Assembly (NCBI GenBank): GCA_023014335.1 | Contig: JAECYW010000038.1 | Coordinates: 62,001 to 126,000, forward strand | DNA: 64,000 bases | Origin: Galerina marginata | Taxonomy: Eukaryota; Basidiomycota; Agaricomycetes; Agaricales; Galerinaceae | Direction: 5' to 3' | Shown: positions 9,687 through 20,886 of the stretch, piece after piece | How positions within the stretch are numbered: the stretch's first letter is position 1 | How the letters are laid out: each line of letters starts with the position of its first letter | Position numbers and translations under genes: made by a program | The notes under the pieces: model-generated | What the model was told of the DNA's origin: nothing | The model's input: the letters and a program-made list of their open reading frames with translations, nothing else | The model's database searches: none

Positions 9687-11784
9687 ATGGCTCAGGTTAT
9701 CGTTGTTGGAGGTGGTCTCGCTGGTCTTTCGGCCGCCCACACTCTTCTTGAGCGCGGCGCCAATGTCTTGCTCCTAGACAAGCAGGGGTAAGTTTTCTTC
9801 TCGTTCGTTTCTCCAATTCCTAGCTCATATTCGATATCACCAGTTTTATGGGTGGTAACTCTACCAAAGCCACATCCGGTATCAACGGTGCCGGCACAAA
9901 CACGCAAAAGGAATTAGGCATTCCTGACAGTGCCAAGATCTTCTTCGACGACACCAAGAAATCCGTATGTTCTATTTCACTTTCACCGTTGCTTGCGCGC
10001 TAATCCTGGATTAGGCTCGCGATCTCGCTCGCGACGACCTTATTGAGGTCCTTACCGGCCGCTCTGGTGATGCCGTCAACTGGCTGCAAAGCAAATTCGG
10101 CCTTGATCTTTCCAAGGTCTCCCGTCTTGGTGGCCACAGCCAACCCCGTACCCACCGCGGTGATGCTCAATTCCCTGGAATGGTCGGTTGTCGTTCATTT
10201 GCCCCGCTTCCCGCTCTAAATCCATTTGGACCATCGTCTATTTTCATCTGCATAGGTCATCACTTACGCGCAAATGGAACGACTTGAGGATCTGGCTGTG
10301 AGCAACCCCGAGCGTGTCAAGATCCTGAAGAAGGCTCGAGTTTCCAAGCTCATCAAAGACGAGTCTGGCTCCGTTATTGGCGTCGAATACCAGCGTTCCG
10401 GAAAGACGGAAACCGCTTACGGCCCGGTCATTCTCGCCACGGGCGGTTATGCTGCAGACTTTACAGAAAGCTCCCTCCTCAAGAAGCATCGCCCAGAGTA
10501 TTGGAATTTGCCTACGACCAACGGTGAGCACTGCACCGGTGACGGCCAGAAGCTTGCCATGGCCATCGGTGCCAGCGCCATTGATCTCGAGAAGGTTCAA
10601 GTCCACCCCACTGGTCTCGTCGACCCCAATGAGCCAGATGCCAAAGTCAAGTTCCTGGCTGCTGAGGCTCTCCGCGGAGTTGGTGGTCTCCTCCTCGACA
10701 ATACCGGTAAGCGATTCGTCGATGAGCTCCAACATCGTGATTACGTTACCGGCAAGATCTGGGAGAACGGCAAGGTTCGTCCTAGTTTTACATTCTAATT
10801 TACAGATCTACTAATCAAGCTTGCTACATCCCCAGTATCCCATCCGTCTCGTTCTTAACGGCTCTGCTTCCAAAGAAATTGAATGGCATTGCAAGCACTA
10901 CGTTGGTCGCGGCCTAATGAAGCGCTTCGACAGCGGCGAGGCCCTTGCCAAAGAGTTTGGTTTGGCCCCCGAAGTTTTGAAAAGGACCTTCGAGGATTAC
11001 AACCAAAGCGTTCGCACAAAGAAGGATCCTTTCGGCAAAAAGGTTTGTTATTTTGTGATCTTTCGAACTGTATTTCTTATATCTTGCCTGCTAGTTCTTC
11101 CAAGGTGAATGGAAGTTCAACGACTTTTTCCACGTCGCTGTCATGACCCCCGTTCTCCACTATACCATGGGCGGTCTCGAGATTGATCCTGAATCCCGTG
11201 TCGTTGGCCAGAATGGCAAGCCAATCCCAGGTCTCTTTGCCTCTGGTGAAGTTGCTGGTGGTGTGCATGGCGCCAACCGCCTTGGAGGATCGTCACTTCT
11301 CGGTTGCGTCGTCTTTGGACGTGTTTCTGGTGATTCTGCTGCTGCATACCTCCTCCAAACGACATCTGCTGCGGTACAAAAGGCCGGTGGACGGTTGGGT
11401 GCTCTCGTTGGCCAACTTTCGTCGTCTGGTTCCTCGGGAGCTGCTGCACCGTCAGCACCGTCAGCACCGGCCGCTGCTCCCGTTGCCAAATCGGCCTCAG
11501 GGGAATACACCGCGGCTGAGGTTGCCAAGCACAACAAGAAGGACGATATCTGGGTCATCATCGATGGTCAAGTTCTTGATGTCACCAGCGTGAGTTCTCG
11601 TTTAATTGTTAACAGAAACATCTGATCAACCATTTTTTAGTTCCTGCCTGACCACCCTGGAGGCGAGAAAGCCATTATTCTGTATGCCGGCCGTGATGCT
11701 ACTGAGGAGTTCAACATGCTACACGACCCCAAAGTTATTCCCCGATATGCACCGGACGCTGTGATTGGAAAGGTCAAGGCCTAA
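9687..11784 (+). CDS. Flavin-dependent fumarate reductase with C-terminal cytochrome b5 domain
   Basis: The N-terminus [20 protein letters not shown] is a complete FAD dinucleotide fold, and [18 protein letters not shown] is the flavin/substrate region of the fumarate reductase/succinate dehydrogenase flavoprotein superfamily. The active-site region [12 protein letters not shown] carries the HS..RTH signature. The C-terminal flavin block contains [10 protein letters not shown] and [23 protein letters not shown]. After an Ala/Pro/Ser linker comes a cytochrome b5 domain: [21 protein letters not shown], then [21 protein letters not shown], whose HPGG His and the later MLHDPK region supply heme ligands. 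The relatives in yeast are Frd1 and Osm1, which use reduced flavins to turn fumarate into succinate and help reoxidise FADH2 and NADH under low oxygen. There is no signal or presequence, so cytosolic location is likely. Exon 1 ends at an unambiguous GTAAGT. Confidence 0.92.
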
Positions 11785-12290
11785 GTCAATGTGGTTGTGC
11801 TCCTCTCGCACGAAAAAGTAGAATGCCGTTCTATAGATCCTAGTTTTTTTGCATCCACATCACATATCTCGCTTTCTTTTTTGCATTTATCTATATATTA
11901 CCCGCTCTGTAACGTTCACGTAGGGGTTGAACGCGAACGATGTACTTTAGCACATTAAATCTATTCCTTATCGGGAATTTGTGATATGACACTCATGAGC
12001 CTATTATGAGGTGATATCATTATTGGAACACATGGCGCGCCTCAAAGTGCACGCGTTCTCTCCCACTGTTGGGCTAAATATGGGGAAGGCTGAGTACAGT
12101 GTTTGCCATTTCTTTCAGCTCCGTCGCCTGATAGTGGTGTCAACCACGACCTTACACGAAGACTTTGGTGGCATCGACGCCACGACTGGAAGAAGCCCAG
12201 ACACGCAGGAAACAACGCGGATACCTGTAGTTCCGCAGCGAAAGTCCCCTCATTGCCATTGTTCAACGACTTTTTCCTTCATACACCACC
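11785..12290. other. Intergenic
   Basis: It contains the 3' flank of the fumarate reductase gene and the upstream region of the dipeptidase gene, which is transcribed in the same direction. No other feature is seen. Confidence 0.45.
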
Positions 12291-14260
12291 ATGACTTCAA
12301 CTTCTAACGGTATTCCGACTGAGAATTCGCCTCTCCTCGCCAATGGACACGAAGAGACTGCAGAGCACCGCCGCGAATCTAACCCGAAAGTTCGAGGCAT
12401 TGTTTGGGGCTCCTTGACTCTGCTCCTCCTCGCTGCTCTCGGTCCTCCTGGTAGGTTTCGAGAGTTCGTTTGGAGATGCCTTCGCTCCTTGGTTGGGTAA
12501 ACTTCCCAAAAACCCTGAATTGGCTGCATTGGCTATCCTTGACAAGGCACCTGTAATCGTGCGTCTCCATTTATGTCAGTTTTCCTAATGTCAAATGATC
12601 GAGGGCTTTTTCTTTGTTGCATAGGATGGTCATATCGGTGAACACTCTCTTGGCAAGTCGAATCATCGTATCTGATGTCTTTCTGCAGATCTCCCAATCC
12701 TTGTCCGCTCTCGATACGGTAACAATGTGTCCGCGGTTGACCTCGAAAAGGAGATGCCTGCGCATGTTGATATTCCCCGTCTTAGGAAAGGCAAAGTCGG
12801 CGGGTTCTTCTGGTCAGTCTTTGCTCCTGTTTTGATATCGCAATACATGTGTATTCAACGTGCATTTCACACCTCAGGTCGACTTATGTTTCTTGTCCGG
12901 ACCCCGTTGCAGAGGGAAAGGACTTTCTGGGAGCAACTTGGCAAGTTCGGTTCGTATTCGTCTCCCTCCCTCGTCCCTCGATGTGAAGTTATTCGCTTAA
13001 CATTCATTCCAGTGACACGCTCGAACAGATTGATGTTTCAAAGCTCTTGATCTCTAAATACCCTGACGTTGGTTTCTTATTGTCCAAGGTGGTAATAAAC
13101 TATGATTTATGTCTGTTTTTTCAGACATTTGCTCTGGCCCTGACTGCCGAAGATGTAAAAAATGCCATTATCGGCGGCAAAATTGCAAGTCTCCTTGGAG
13201 TAGAAGGGTACGACGGCCTGGTTTCCTTTCCTTCTGGCTGCTACATTCATGCTCATCCCTGTGTTCCAATTCAGAGGGCATCAGCTTGGAAACTCAATAG
13301 CTGTTCTCCGACAGTACCACGCCCTCGGCGTTCGGTACGTTACACTCACCCATACATGCCACAATGCATTCGCGGACTCTTGCGGGCTTCTACCCGGGAT
13401 GATTCCGCTTCATGGAGGTCTGAGGTATGATCCTTGCCCCAATTCGTGTGAAGCATGTTCAAGTGCTAATCGCCTAACTTCAGTCCCCTTGGGAAATCCT
13501 TGATTCTCGAGATGAACCGTCTGGGCGTCCTGGTTGATCTTTCACATACATCCGACGCAACGGCCAGGCAAGGCCTTAGCTATTCAAAGGCACCCGTCAT
13601 TTGGTCTCACTCATCCGCTCGCGCCGTTCATGATGTCCCTCGAAACGTTCCTGATGATATTTTACAGCTAATTGGACGTGGAAAAGGCCAGAAAGACGCC
13701 GTAGTAATGGTAAACAAATATTCACGTAGTTTTAACAACTTGTAATGCTGAACCCCATCTTTCCAAGGTTAACTTTGCGCCTTTCTTCGTGGCAACTCCA
13801 GGAAATGCTACTGTTGAGGCTGTTGCTGATCATGTCGAGCATATTGGACGGGTAGCCGGGAAAGAGCAGTGAGTACACGGCCGCTACTGTCCTCCGAACA
13901 TGAGAACATTGCCTGAATCCTTTAACCTTGAATGTTCAGTGTCGGTCTGGGCAGTGATTTTGACGGCATTGGCGACGTCCCTGTTGGACTCGAAGACGTC
14001 TCGAAATATCCCGCTTTGGTGAGTGACATATGGCGTATCATTCAGGTTACCTCATCGAACCAGTTTACTTGAAGATCGCTGAACTTTATCGCCGCGGATG
14101 GAACAAGTATGAACTTGCTGGTTTGACAGGTGGGAATTTATTGCGTATCCTGGAGGGTGCAGAGCAAGCTGCCCAGGAACTGCAGGAGGCTGGCACACCT
14201 GCCGCCTTCGATCTGTATAAGAAACGCAGAGATATTGGAAGGAGACGCGTCGAATTGTAG
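12291..14260 (+). CDS. Membrane dipeptidase (peptidase family M19)
   Basis: The spliced product is a type II membrane protein. A polar N-terminus ([19 protein letters not shown], with a dileucine-like SPLL) precedes one hydrophobic span near residues 38-55 ([19 protein letters not shown] in the spliced reading). The M19 zinc motif is DGHIDLP, assembled from a 13-base exon and its neighbours. Further family blocks are [20 protein letters not shown] with the bridging Glu, [45 protein letters not shown] with the His ligands, VNFAPFF and [15 protein letters not shown]. The end is GGNLLRIL followed by a charged tail. The family hydrolyses dipeptides, often with D-amino acids or cystinyl-glycine; the exact substrate cannot be read here. 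All metal ligands are present, so activity is expected. Convergent with the second G-alpha gene. Confidence 0.9.
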
Positions 14261-14643
14261 GATGTGTAGTCATACCCGGTTTCCTTCCGACAGGTTCATT
14301 TCCGTATTTAACATCACGGTCCCGTGAAAGGGAAGAATGCTATTCAGCACAGACAATCGATTATGATGAATAACAGTACAATATAAGTACAAACCAGAGT
14401 CTATTGTCCTTCGGCCACCTGGGATGAGACAACCTTCCAGCTCCTTAGAGAAATCTTGGAGAGAAACGTCTAGGGACTTTAAAGTTGGTTAAATCTAGTA
14501 CATCAAGCACCGAAAAGTTCGACGCGAGTAAGTCTTCTCGAAACCACTCGCTTGTGAAACTTTAAAAGGTGAAACTCAGTACTGAGCTCGACCAAATCAA
14601 AGGTTATGTGGTAAATTCGCAGGCACATGACTTGCATGACCAA
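14261..14643. other. Convergent 3' flanks
   Basis: The gap between the stops of two converging genes, the dipeptidase (plus) and G-alpha paralogue 2 (minus). No gene or repeat is seen. Confidence 0.45.
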
Positions 14644-16639
14644 CTACATGAGGCCAGCTCCTGCTATGTCGTTCCGGAGGATCGTCGCTTGGACTGAAAG
14701 AATCCAAATTAATTTAGAATCAGCCGGTGATACACGAGGGACTCACCAGCCTGAAGTGTTAGTGCTGTCGCTTTTGTATCCTATTTATTTATTTTATTTC
14801 GCCAGGGCTTCAGTAAAAATGGTTAGGTTGGAAAATAATAACGAGCTCACAACAACGGACGTGAAATGCGAAATGAAGATACGTCCTGGAGCAGAATGCT
14901 GAAGGTAATATCTTTTAAATATTTTTCGGAACCCTATTGATATTCAGTCCAGTGTCTTCGTTGCAAGTCAACAAAACTACTGACAAGTTGACACAGTCTC
15001 ATAGTCATTAGCTTTGTCGTATTCAGGAATATATTTCTGGAGACGTATGCCTTGCTCTAGCTTTTTTTGGAGAAGATCGGTCTTGTTCAGAAAGAGAATC
15101 TGAAAGGGTGATGAAAAAAGTTTCAGGCGAGGAAAATGTATGACACATACGATCTGAACTTGGTCCAAGAGTCTGCTACTACATATTGTTTTCCACAAGT
15201 TGAAAGTGTCTTCCAGCCTGTAAATTCGAGGATCTTCCTCTAGACGTTCATTGAACGACGATATCGGGGCCAGAAAAATTAACGCAGTTATTTCTCGGAA
15301 ATAGGGTATCCACGCAGCTCTCTATATTGCAAGCGAGCGAACTTCCAAGTGAGTCAATGTGGGAACAGGCCAAGTGAAAGACGCACGGAAGTCCGAATGC
15401 CTAACTCCATCGTTGTAAGTACTTTGACCAAATTTAAAATAAGTGTAATGCCGCTTACCTGCTACATCATACATAATCCAATCAAGTACGCCACCTGCAT
15501 TCGCTGCCAGGCCTGTGGAATCAGAGGTTTTTCCATGCGCTAGTTTGTGAATCAGTCACCTCTATCCATAGTGAAGTGGTGTTCCTGAACGCCTGTTGTT
15601 CGAAGTCGAGCCCGCACAATATCCTGGTCGGAAGGTTGGTATTCCAGCCCAGCGATACGCTCGACGTCATCTAGGAAGCTGCCAACTCATTAGAACATTC
15701 AACGCTCGGTTGAGGTATCAATCGTTACACTCACAACCCTGGAGAGTCCTCGAGTCTGAGTTGCCTGGCGTGAAGAATCTTCTTCGTTACCGTGTCGTTC
15801 CATAGCCACCGAATATCTTCTTTGCAACCCGAGACCACATGGCACGCAACCCGGTGTAATTGTGACTCCTTCCCTGGTTCAGGATTCCGGATCTGATCAA
15901 GGATGCTCTTCCAGCCAGACGAAGAGCGTACACAAAACTCTTGGATGACTGTTTGCCTCAATTCGACAGAATTTTTGGCCTGTCCGTCTTCAGGCGAGAC
16001 ACACCTTGGTGTAAAATCAACCTCACTTGAACCAGCGCCGAGGAAAGTCTTCAAATCCTTCTCGATTTGACGCAATGGTATAAGGCGAAGGACGACACTT
16101 CTATGTCGCTCCGTTGGAATAACACCCTCCGCAGCAAGTTGCGCTTGGTTGTCCACTGAATTTTGGTTTTCGCGATTACCGGCGTCGTTCAACACATCGG
16201 TTATGATGTTGACCGAACGCACAAGGTTGAGGAGGATCACAGCCCGCCATGATTCGCGTTCTTCACACCATGATTTTTGTGCATAGGCTATCTGGAAGTC
16301 TACATAGGAAAATAAAAAATAGCACATAATTATTGAGGCATATTGCTCACTTTTGATTGTTGTCGACTTGCCTTGAGGGACTGGCTCAGTGACGGGCCCA
16401 GAGAATATGAAAGGTCCTGCACACTCACCGCTCAGACTTTGGCCCAGTACTAGGACCTTGATGGCCTTTTTATATCGTTTCATGGCAGCTTTGGCAAGCT
16501 TTAGTTCCGCGTCGATACAGCGACTTCGTTGCAAAGCTTCTTGTTCATTTTTTTCGCGAGCAGCGCGTCCAGCTGGTGTTTCGTTAGGGGGAGGTGCAAT
16601 TGCCAACGTGAGGGGGTCGAGATCTCGGTCGGCGGTCAT
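14644..16639 (-). CDS. Atypical heterotrimeric G-protein alpha subunit (paralogue 2)
   Basis: The gene starts MTADRDLDPLTLAIAPPPNE, without a lipidation motif, and ends DIAGAGLM. The P-loop GQSLSGKSTT is intact across one intron. Switch I is IVRARLRTTGVQEHHF with Arg and Thr conserved. Switch II reads DVAGIRTSRAAWIPYF in the spliced form, so both the usual second Gly and the catalytic Gln of DVGGQRS are changed (Gln to Ile). NKxD is LFLNKTDLLQ and the TCAT-equivalent block is HFTSVVDTKAT. The helical domain block WRAVILLNLVRSVNIITDVL and LEDSPGL before switch I are family-typical. Both paralogues begin with a Pro-rich APPPNETPA / APPENETPA block and a charged helix, so they are one subfamily. 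Binding of GTP looks possible; hydrolysis should be poor. Last-exon joins were read by eye. Confidence 0.85.
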
Positions 16640-17219
16640 GGTGGTGGTTGGCTAAGGGGGTATCACAGTCAATCATATTGAACCTAGGGATTGGTTTATT
16701 ATCTTGTCTGCCCCTGACTGGTTCGGAACGAAAGAGGCGACATCAGAACAATCACCGTCGAGACACTGCGTCCGTCGCCGACAAGAAGAGATGTTCATCG
16801 TGATGCGTCAATCTAGTGACCCTTGCACCCATCAAAATAAGGCGTTACACATGGTGGGGCTTGGTGGGGAGTATGTCAGGGTATGCCCAAGCCAGGGAGG
16901 ATCCATGGTAAAGAAAATGTTCACTTTCGGGGGCTGAGTCGGACCCATTTCTATTTATGTAACCTTATTCAGCGCTCCTACCTTTGTTGCTCGTCACGCA
17001 GGGCAAATTGACATCAAGCCAGCGATCGGAAGGGATTGCCTGGTATTGCCAATGTTCCTGAGTATACATCTTATTATTCGCAAAGGCTGATGATTCAACG
17101 GGACCAAATTTGTAGACCATTTTCACCCAGAATGACAGTAATTTGACGATAAATTTCTCTACTAAGTAATACGCCGTAGGTATCTCGAGGACAGAACTAG
17201 AAAAACTCAACGATCGCAT
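16640..17219. other. Intergenic
   Basis: The gap between two minus-strand genes holds the upstream region of the G-alpha gene and the 3' flank of the SAM-domain gene. No feature is recognised. Confidence 0.45.
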
Positions 17220-18842
17220 TTACGCCAGAGCAGCAGCAGCAGCAGCGGGGGTATTGTCCGTGGTGCCTGGGGTTGGGCTAGCAGATACGGCGGGTGAGGC
17301 GCTGTGTGGGACTTTGGCATCCCAAGTGGGTGTGAAAATGGGCGAATTGATCGACAATTTCGACCGAGGTAATGCACTGTGAGGAACGCGATCCGACTCC
17401 GGAGCAGCCTTGAAGGCAGAACCGGTTGGCATCGCGCTCGTCGTCGGAGTAGCACTAGTTGGTTCTTCCATGCCCATCCTCTTTCTGACGTGTTCAAAGG
17501 TTCTCAATAAGCGCCTTCGTGCACCGAGAGCGGCTACTCCTTTAGCTTCCAAGGTGGCATCGTCGAGGACGACGATCTCCTGCCAGGTCAGACCGTCGAA
17601 GGATTGTGTATACTTGTGAAGACGAAGGCTCCTCAACCAGCCTGGGATGTCATTGAGCATCTCGGGGTCGAAGTCTTCTTCGCGAGGGGATTCGATGGCA
17701 CTAAGTGGGGTGTTCGGCGCTGCAAGCGCGCTGCTCTTCAGACCAGCGCTCTTGAGGCTGCTGGTGGGACGCAGACCGCTACTCCTTAAAGCACTGGTGG
17801 GATAACGAGCACTGGTTGGTGTTCGCCAGTTCGCAGGTGCTTGGGCCTTCTTTAGCTTAGCCGACCCTGGCTGAGCGAGTCCAGTCGGTTGGACAAGACC
17901 GCTCATGACTAGTTGTGCAGCGAGAAGCTGGGCCTCAGCGGAAAGTCCCGCATTAGCAAGCATATTGAGAGTGTAAGGATTGATGCCAGAGAAACCGGGA
18001 AGTGAGTTAGTGGAGCCTGCAGCCTTGGATTCTTTAGATGCGTCCTTGTCCTTCTGAAACATAGGCACTAGAGGGGTGTTGACCATGTTAGACCAGTTGG
18101 CCTCAGCAGCAGCAGGAGGGTTGTTTTGGCGCTGAGCCTCTCGGTTTAAAGTTGCCTGAGCAAGCAGGCTTTGGTGACTTTGCTCATCAATGGCAGACTC
18201 TTTCGCAGTGACGGGGGTGGGTGTCACTGGCGACTCGAGGTCTGGAATATTCAAGCTTGGAGGTCGGAAGCTCAGTTTTCCTAGCTTAGGTTTACTTTGA
18301 GCTTGAGCAACTATGAACGGAGAAAGGTTACTGTGGGTATCTTTACCGGAAACAACGACTTACTGGGCACAGCCTTGGGTTCTTCAGGTCGGATCATTTG
18401 TTGAAGGACGGCCACGAAGAAGCGAATCTGGTCTTGAGTCGACTGCTGAAGAAGTGTGTAGAGAGCGGCAGTCCTCTCAGGTTCGTTTAAAACCTTGAAC
18501 CCTGTGAAGTAGGAGAAACATAAGCGCCGATGAACAAACGAGCGGGCCCGGGTATCACTGACATTGCTCTATAGTGGTAAGCTCGTCTTTGAATTTAGTA
18601 TCAGCAGTGACCTTGGCCATTTCATTCTGTGGAATCCTTAGCTCTTAAATATAGGACATAGCAGGACTTTATCTTACCAGGACAGATTCGTACTTCTGGA
18701 AATCCTTGATCCAGCGCTCGAAACCTTCAATTGCGGACTGAGGAGGAGTTGGATTTGCTCCATTCGCTTGGCCAGAAGCTGGAGCATTGTTCACGTCTAC
18801 ATTGGAGACGGGAAGCTGAGGATTAGTTTCAATGGTCGACAT
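17220..18842 (-). CDS. VTS1: SAM-domain RNA-binding protein, Vts1/Smaug type
   Basis: The gene starts [18 protein letters not shown] (ATG at 18842-18840). The N-terminal region around [20 protein letters not shown] and [20 protein letters not shown] is the helical conserved region of fungal Vts1. A long disordered Ser/Pro/Ala/Thr-rich part follows. The SAM domain lies in the last exon: [59 protein letters not shown]. The pattern GARRRLL is the RNA-hairpin-binding helix of the Vts1/Smaug SAM domain. In yeast Vts1 binds CNGGN-loop hairpins in mRNA and recruits deadenylation machinery. The protein ends in an Ala run (AAAAAALA). Low-complexity blocks of repeated [20 protein letters not shown] type precede the SAM domain. 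Confidence 0.88.
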
Positions 18843-20433
18843 TGCTGTGATCAGTGTGAGGATGGATGGGGTACCAGGGACAAGGGAATTCCATGAGAGC
18901 GATCTCAGTCTTATGTATCACCTCCCGAAACAAATCATAATTGGCCATAGCAACCTAAAACATTTCCGGAGTGGCCGGCAACATCGCAACAGTCAAGACG
19001 GCGGCAGTGCACTTTTGATGGATTGCGCTGGCATGCCGTCATTCGGATGATCCAAGTACTCTGGTGAAAGCAAGCCTTGCCGTCTCGAATGAATGTCAAT
19101 AGGAAACCCAGACGCGGACAAGTAGCTTAAAGCTGTCAATGACTCAAGGAGAAGGCCAAAGAACGCCTTCGAAAAATGGCTCAAAACACTCCCTCAGCAC
19201 CAACAAACCTTAAAGCTTTACCTACAACAAATACGAGCTGTACAAACCATCAAAGGGTTCAGAAAATAGGGAAATGTCCTACGGACCAGGCCACAGTATG
19301 GTGACAACGAACGGTGCGTTTCGAACTCCTCTAGTCAGTTGTGATTTACAGAGGAAATTTGACGACATGATAACTACGTTGTCCAACCTTGCGAAGTGAA
19401 CGGCAATTTCCTTTGTAAGTGGAAAGGAAAGGGAGGGTATCTGGAGACAGGTATCGACGGTTGGACAGGCTGGAGTTCCTATTCGAACTTCCTTTAACAC
19501 ATACCAAAGAAAGCTCTCTGACGATCTTTGTCTCCAGCTCACATATTTCTAGGAGGGAGAGACCAAGAACTTCAAGGTAAGATCTTCCACTTTGTACTCT
19601 GAATCCTCTGCTTGAATGACCATATTTCTGAAAGTGTCCGCTATCAATATCTTGCTCAAGTTGTGGGAATATGATTGGCAAATAGGTTGACTAGAAATTA
19701 TGTTATGAAGATTCTTTAGGCGGGTGCAACTTGTGTAGGTGAATTTTCTAGACGGAGAATCGTCCCTCAAGGGATAGATACTGAATGATTCGAGGTTGTG
19801 TTTTGCTCGTATCCAGTTTCGCGACATGTTTGGACGGTGGGATATAGGTTGGTGGCCAACAGTGGAAGGGCGATCAATCAACCAGCCCCAAGGAGCATAG
19901 CTGGTTCGTAGCACTGGAGACATCATCGAGGTGGTCGTAAAATATGTGTGGGGACTTGGACCACTGACTTGATCCTTTTAGCATCAATGTGCGGTGGCTA
20001 AGGGTTTGAAGGGAAAGTGTTATATCCTATCTCCATGCATGGGTAAGAGCAGCTTGGTTCGGAGTACCATATTTTGCATGCGTATTGAAGGTTTGGGACT
20101 GCTGTCGGTGAAGGAACTATGGTCCGATCAGATGGTTCGGACTGATAGGACTAGCGCGAGCATAATTGATAGGTGAATGCCTGAAAGTTCGTGATATCTC
20201 GAGAGGGTCAGGCATTCAACATAACGGATGGGATTGTCTCCACGATAAATTGGTGGTACAAAGAAAGAGAGTATGAAAGCAGGAGAGCGTTTTCGAAAGC
20301 CATGCGATGATTACTGAAGTCAATAGGTCAGGTATTTCTCGAGCGAGGCTCCAGGTCGCGGGTGGCCGACTTAGAAATTAGATACGGAGACTTGGAGTTT
20401 TGCATTAGTCGGGGAGCATGATCGAGATACTGG
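18843..20433. other. Intergenic, no gene recognised
   Basis: About 1.6 kb. Short frames on both strands lack motifs and have no consistent splice pattern. It contains the upstream region of the Vts1 gene. Confidence 0.4.
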
Positions 20434-20709
20434 TCAGAAATCCCACCTGTTCGTGAACAGATAATAAGCCGAGCCGAAGCAGGTCATGCAGGCGATGGCG
20501 AGCAACAGGAGGAGCAGCACTAGGTTTCTATTCATGTGGTGTTGCGTATACCTATGGGAAGAGGACTGTGGTTGTCCGTGTCCTTGTAGAAGCAGAGGAG
20601 GGGGCCGAGAATTGGGTGCGCGCATCCGATAACCTCCTCGCTCAAGAGACACAGAAGGGCTCGAAGCACTGGCGTGCTGAGAAGCTCTTGTTACTCCGAA
20701 AACACTCAT
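20434..20709 (-). CDS. Small tail-anchored-like membrane protein, unknown
   Basis: An uninterrupted frame of 91 residues. The first two thirds are polar, with Ser, Arg, Pro, Gln and His (SLERGGYRMRAPNSRPPPLL). One hydrophobic helix near the C-terminus (LVLLLLLLAIACMTCFGSAY) is followed by only about eight residues, so a tail-anchored or C-terminal-anchor topology is likely. I do not recognise a family. It is transcribed away from the HAD-phosphatase gene, with 177 bases between the starts. The clean topology favours a real gene, but length and lack of homologues known to me leave doubt. Confidence 0.4.
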   Translation of the reverse strand: MSVFGVTRASQHASASSPSVSLERGGYRMRAPNSRPPPLLLQGHGQPQSSSHRYTQHHMNRNLVLLLLLLAIACMTCFGSAYYLFTNRWDF

Positions 20710-20886
20710 TATTGCTGGTTGTTATATTAGTCGACTCAAGAGGCTAGGTAATATGCAAAAAAAACGTACTAGTAGCATTAGAGAAACCAGAATGAGTGGA
20801 CGTGAGTGTTGCAGTTTACAAGATTAATTACACAGCCACCATGTTATGACGGGGTTCTATTATTACTTACCTACTCCGACTTGACG

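Noticed and set aside
20806..20886. Upstream in-frame ATG for the HAD phosphatase
   Set aside because: The extra 27 residues weaken the basic presequence that begins at the second Met (20887).
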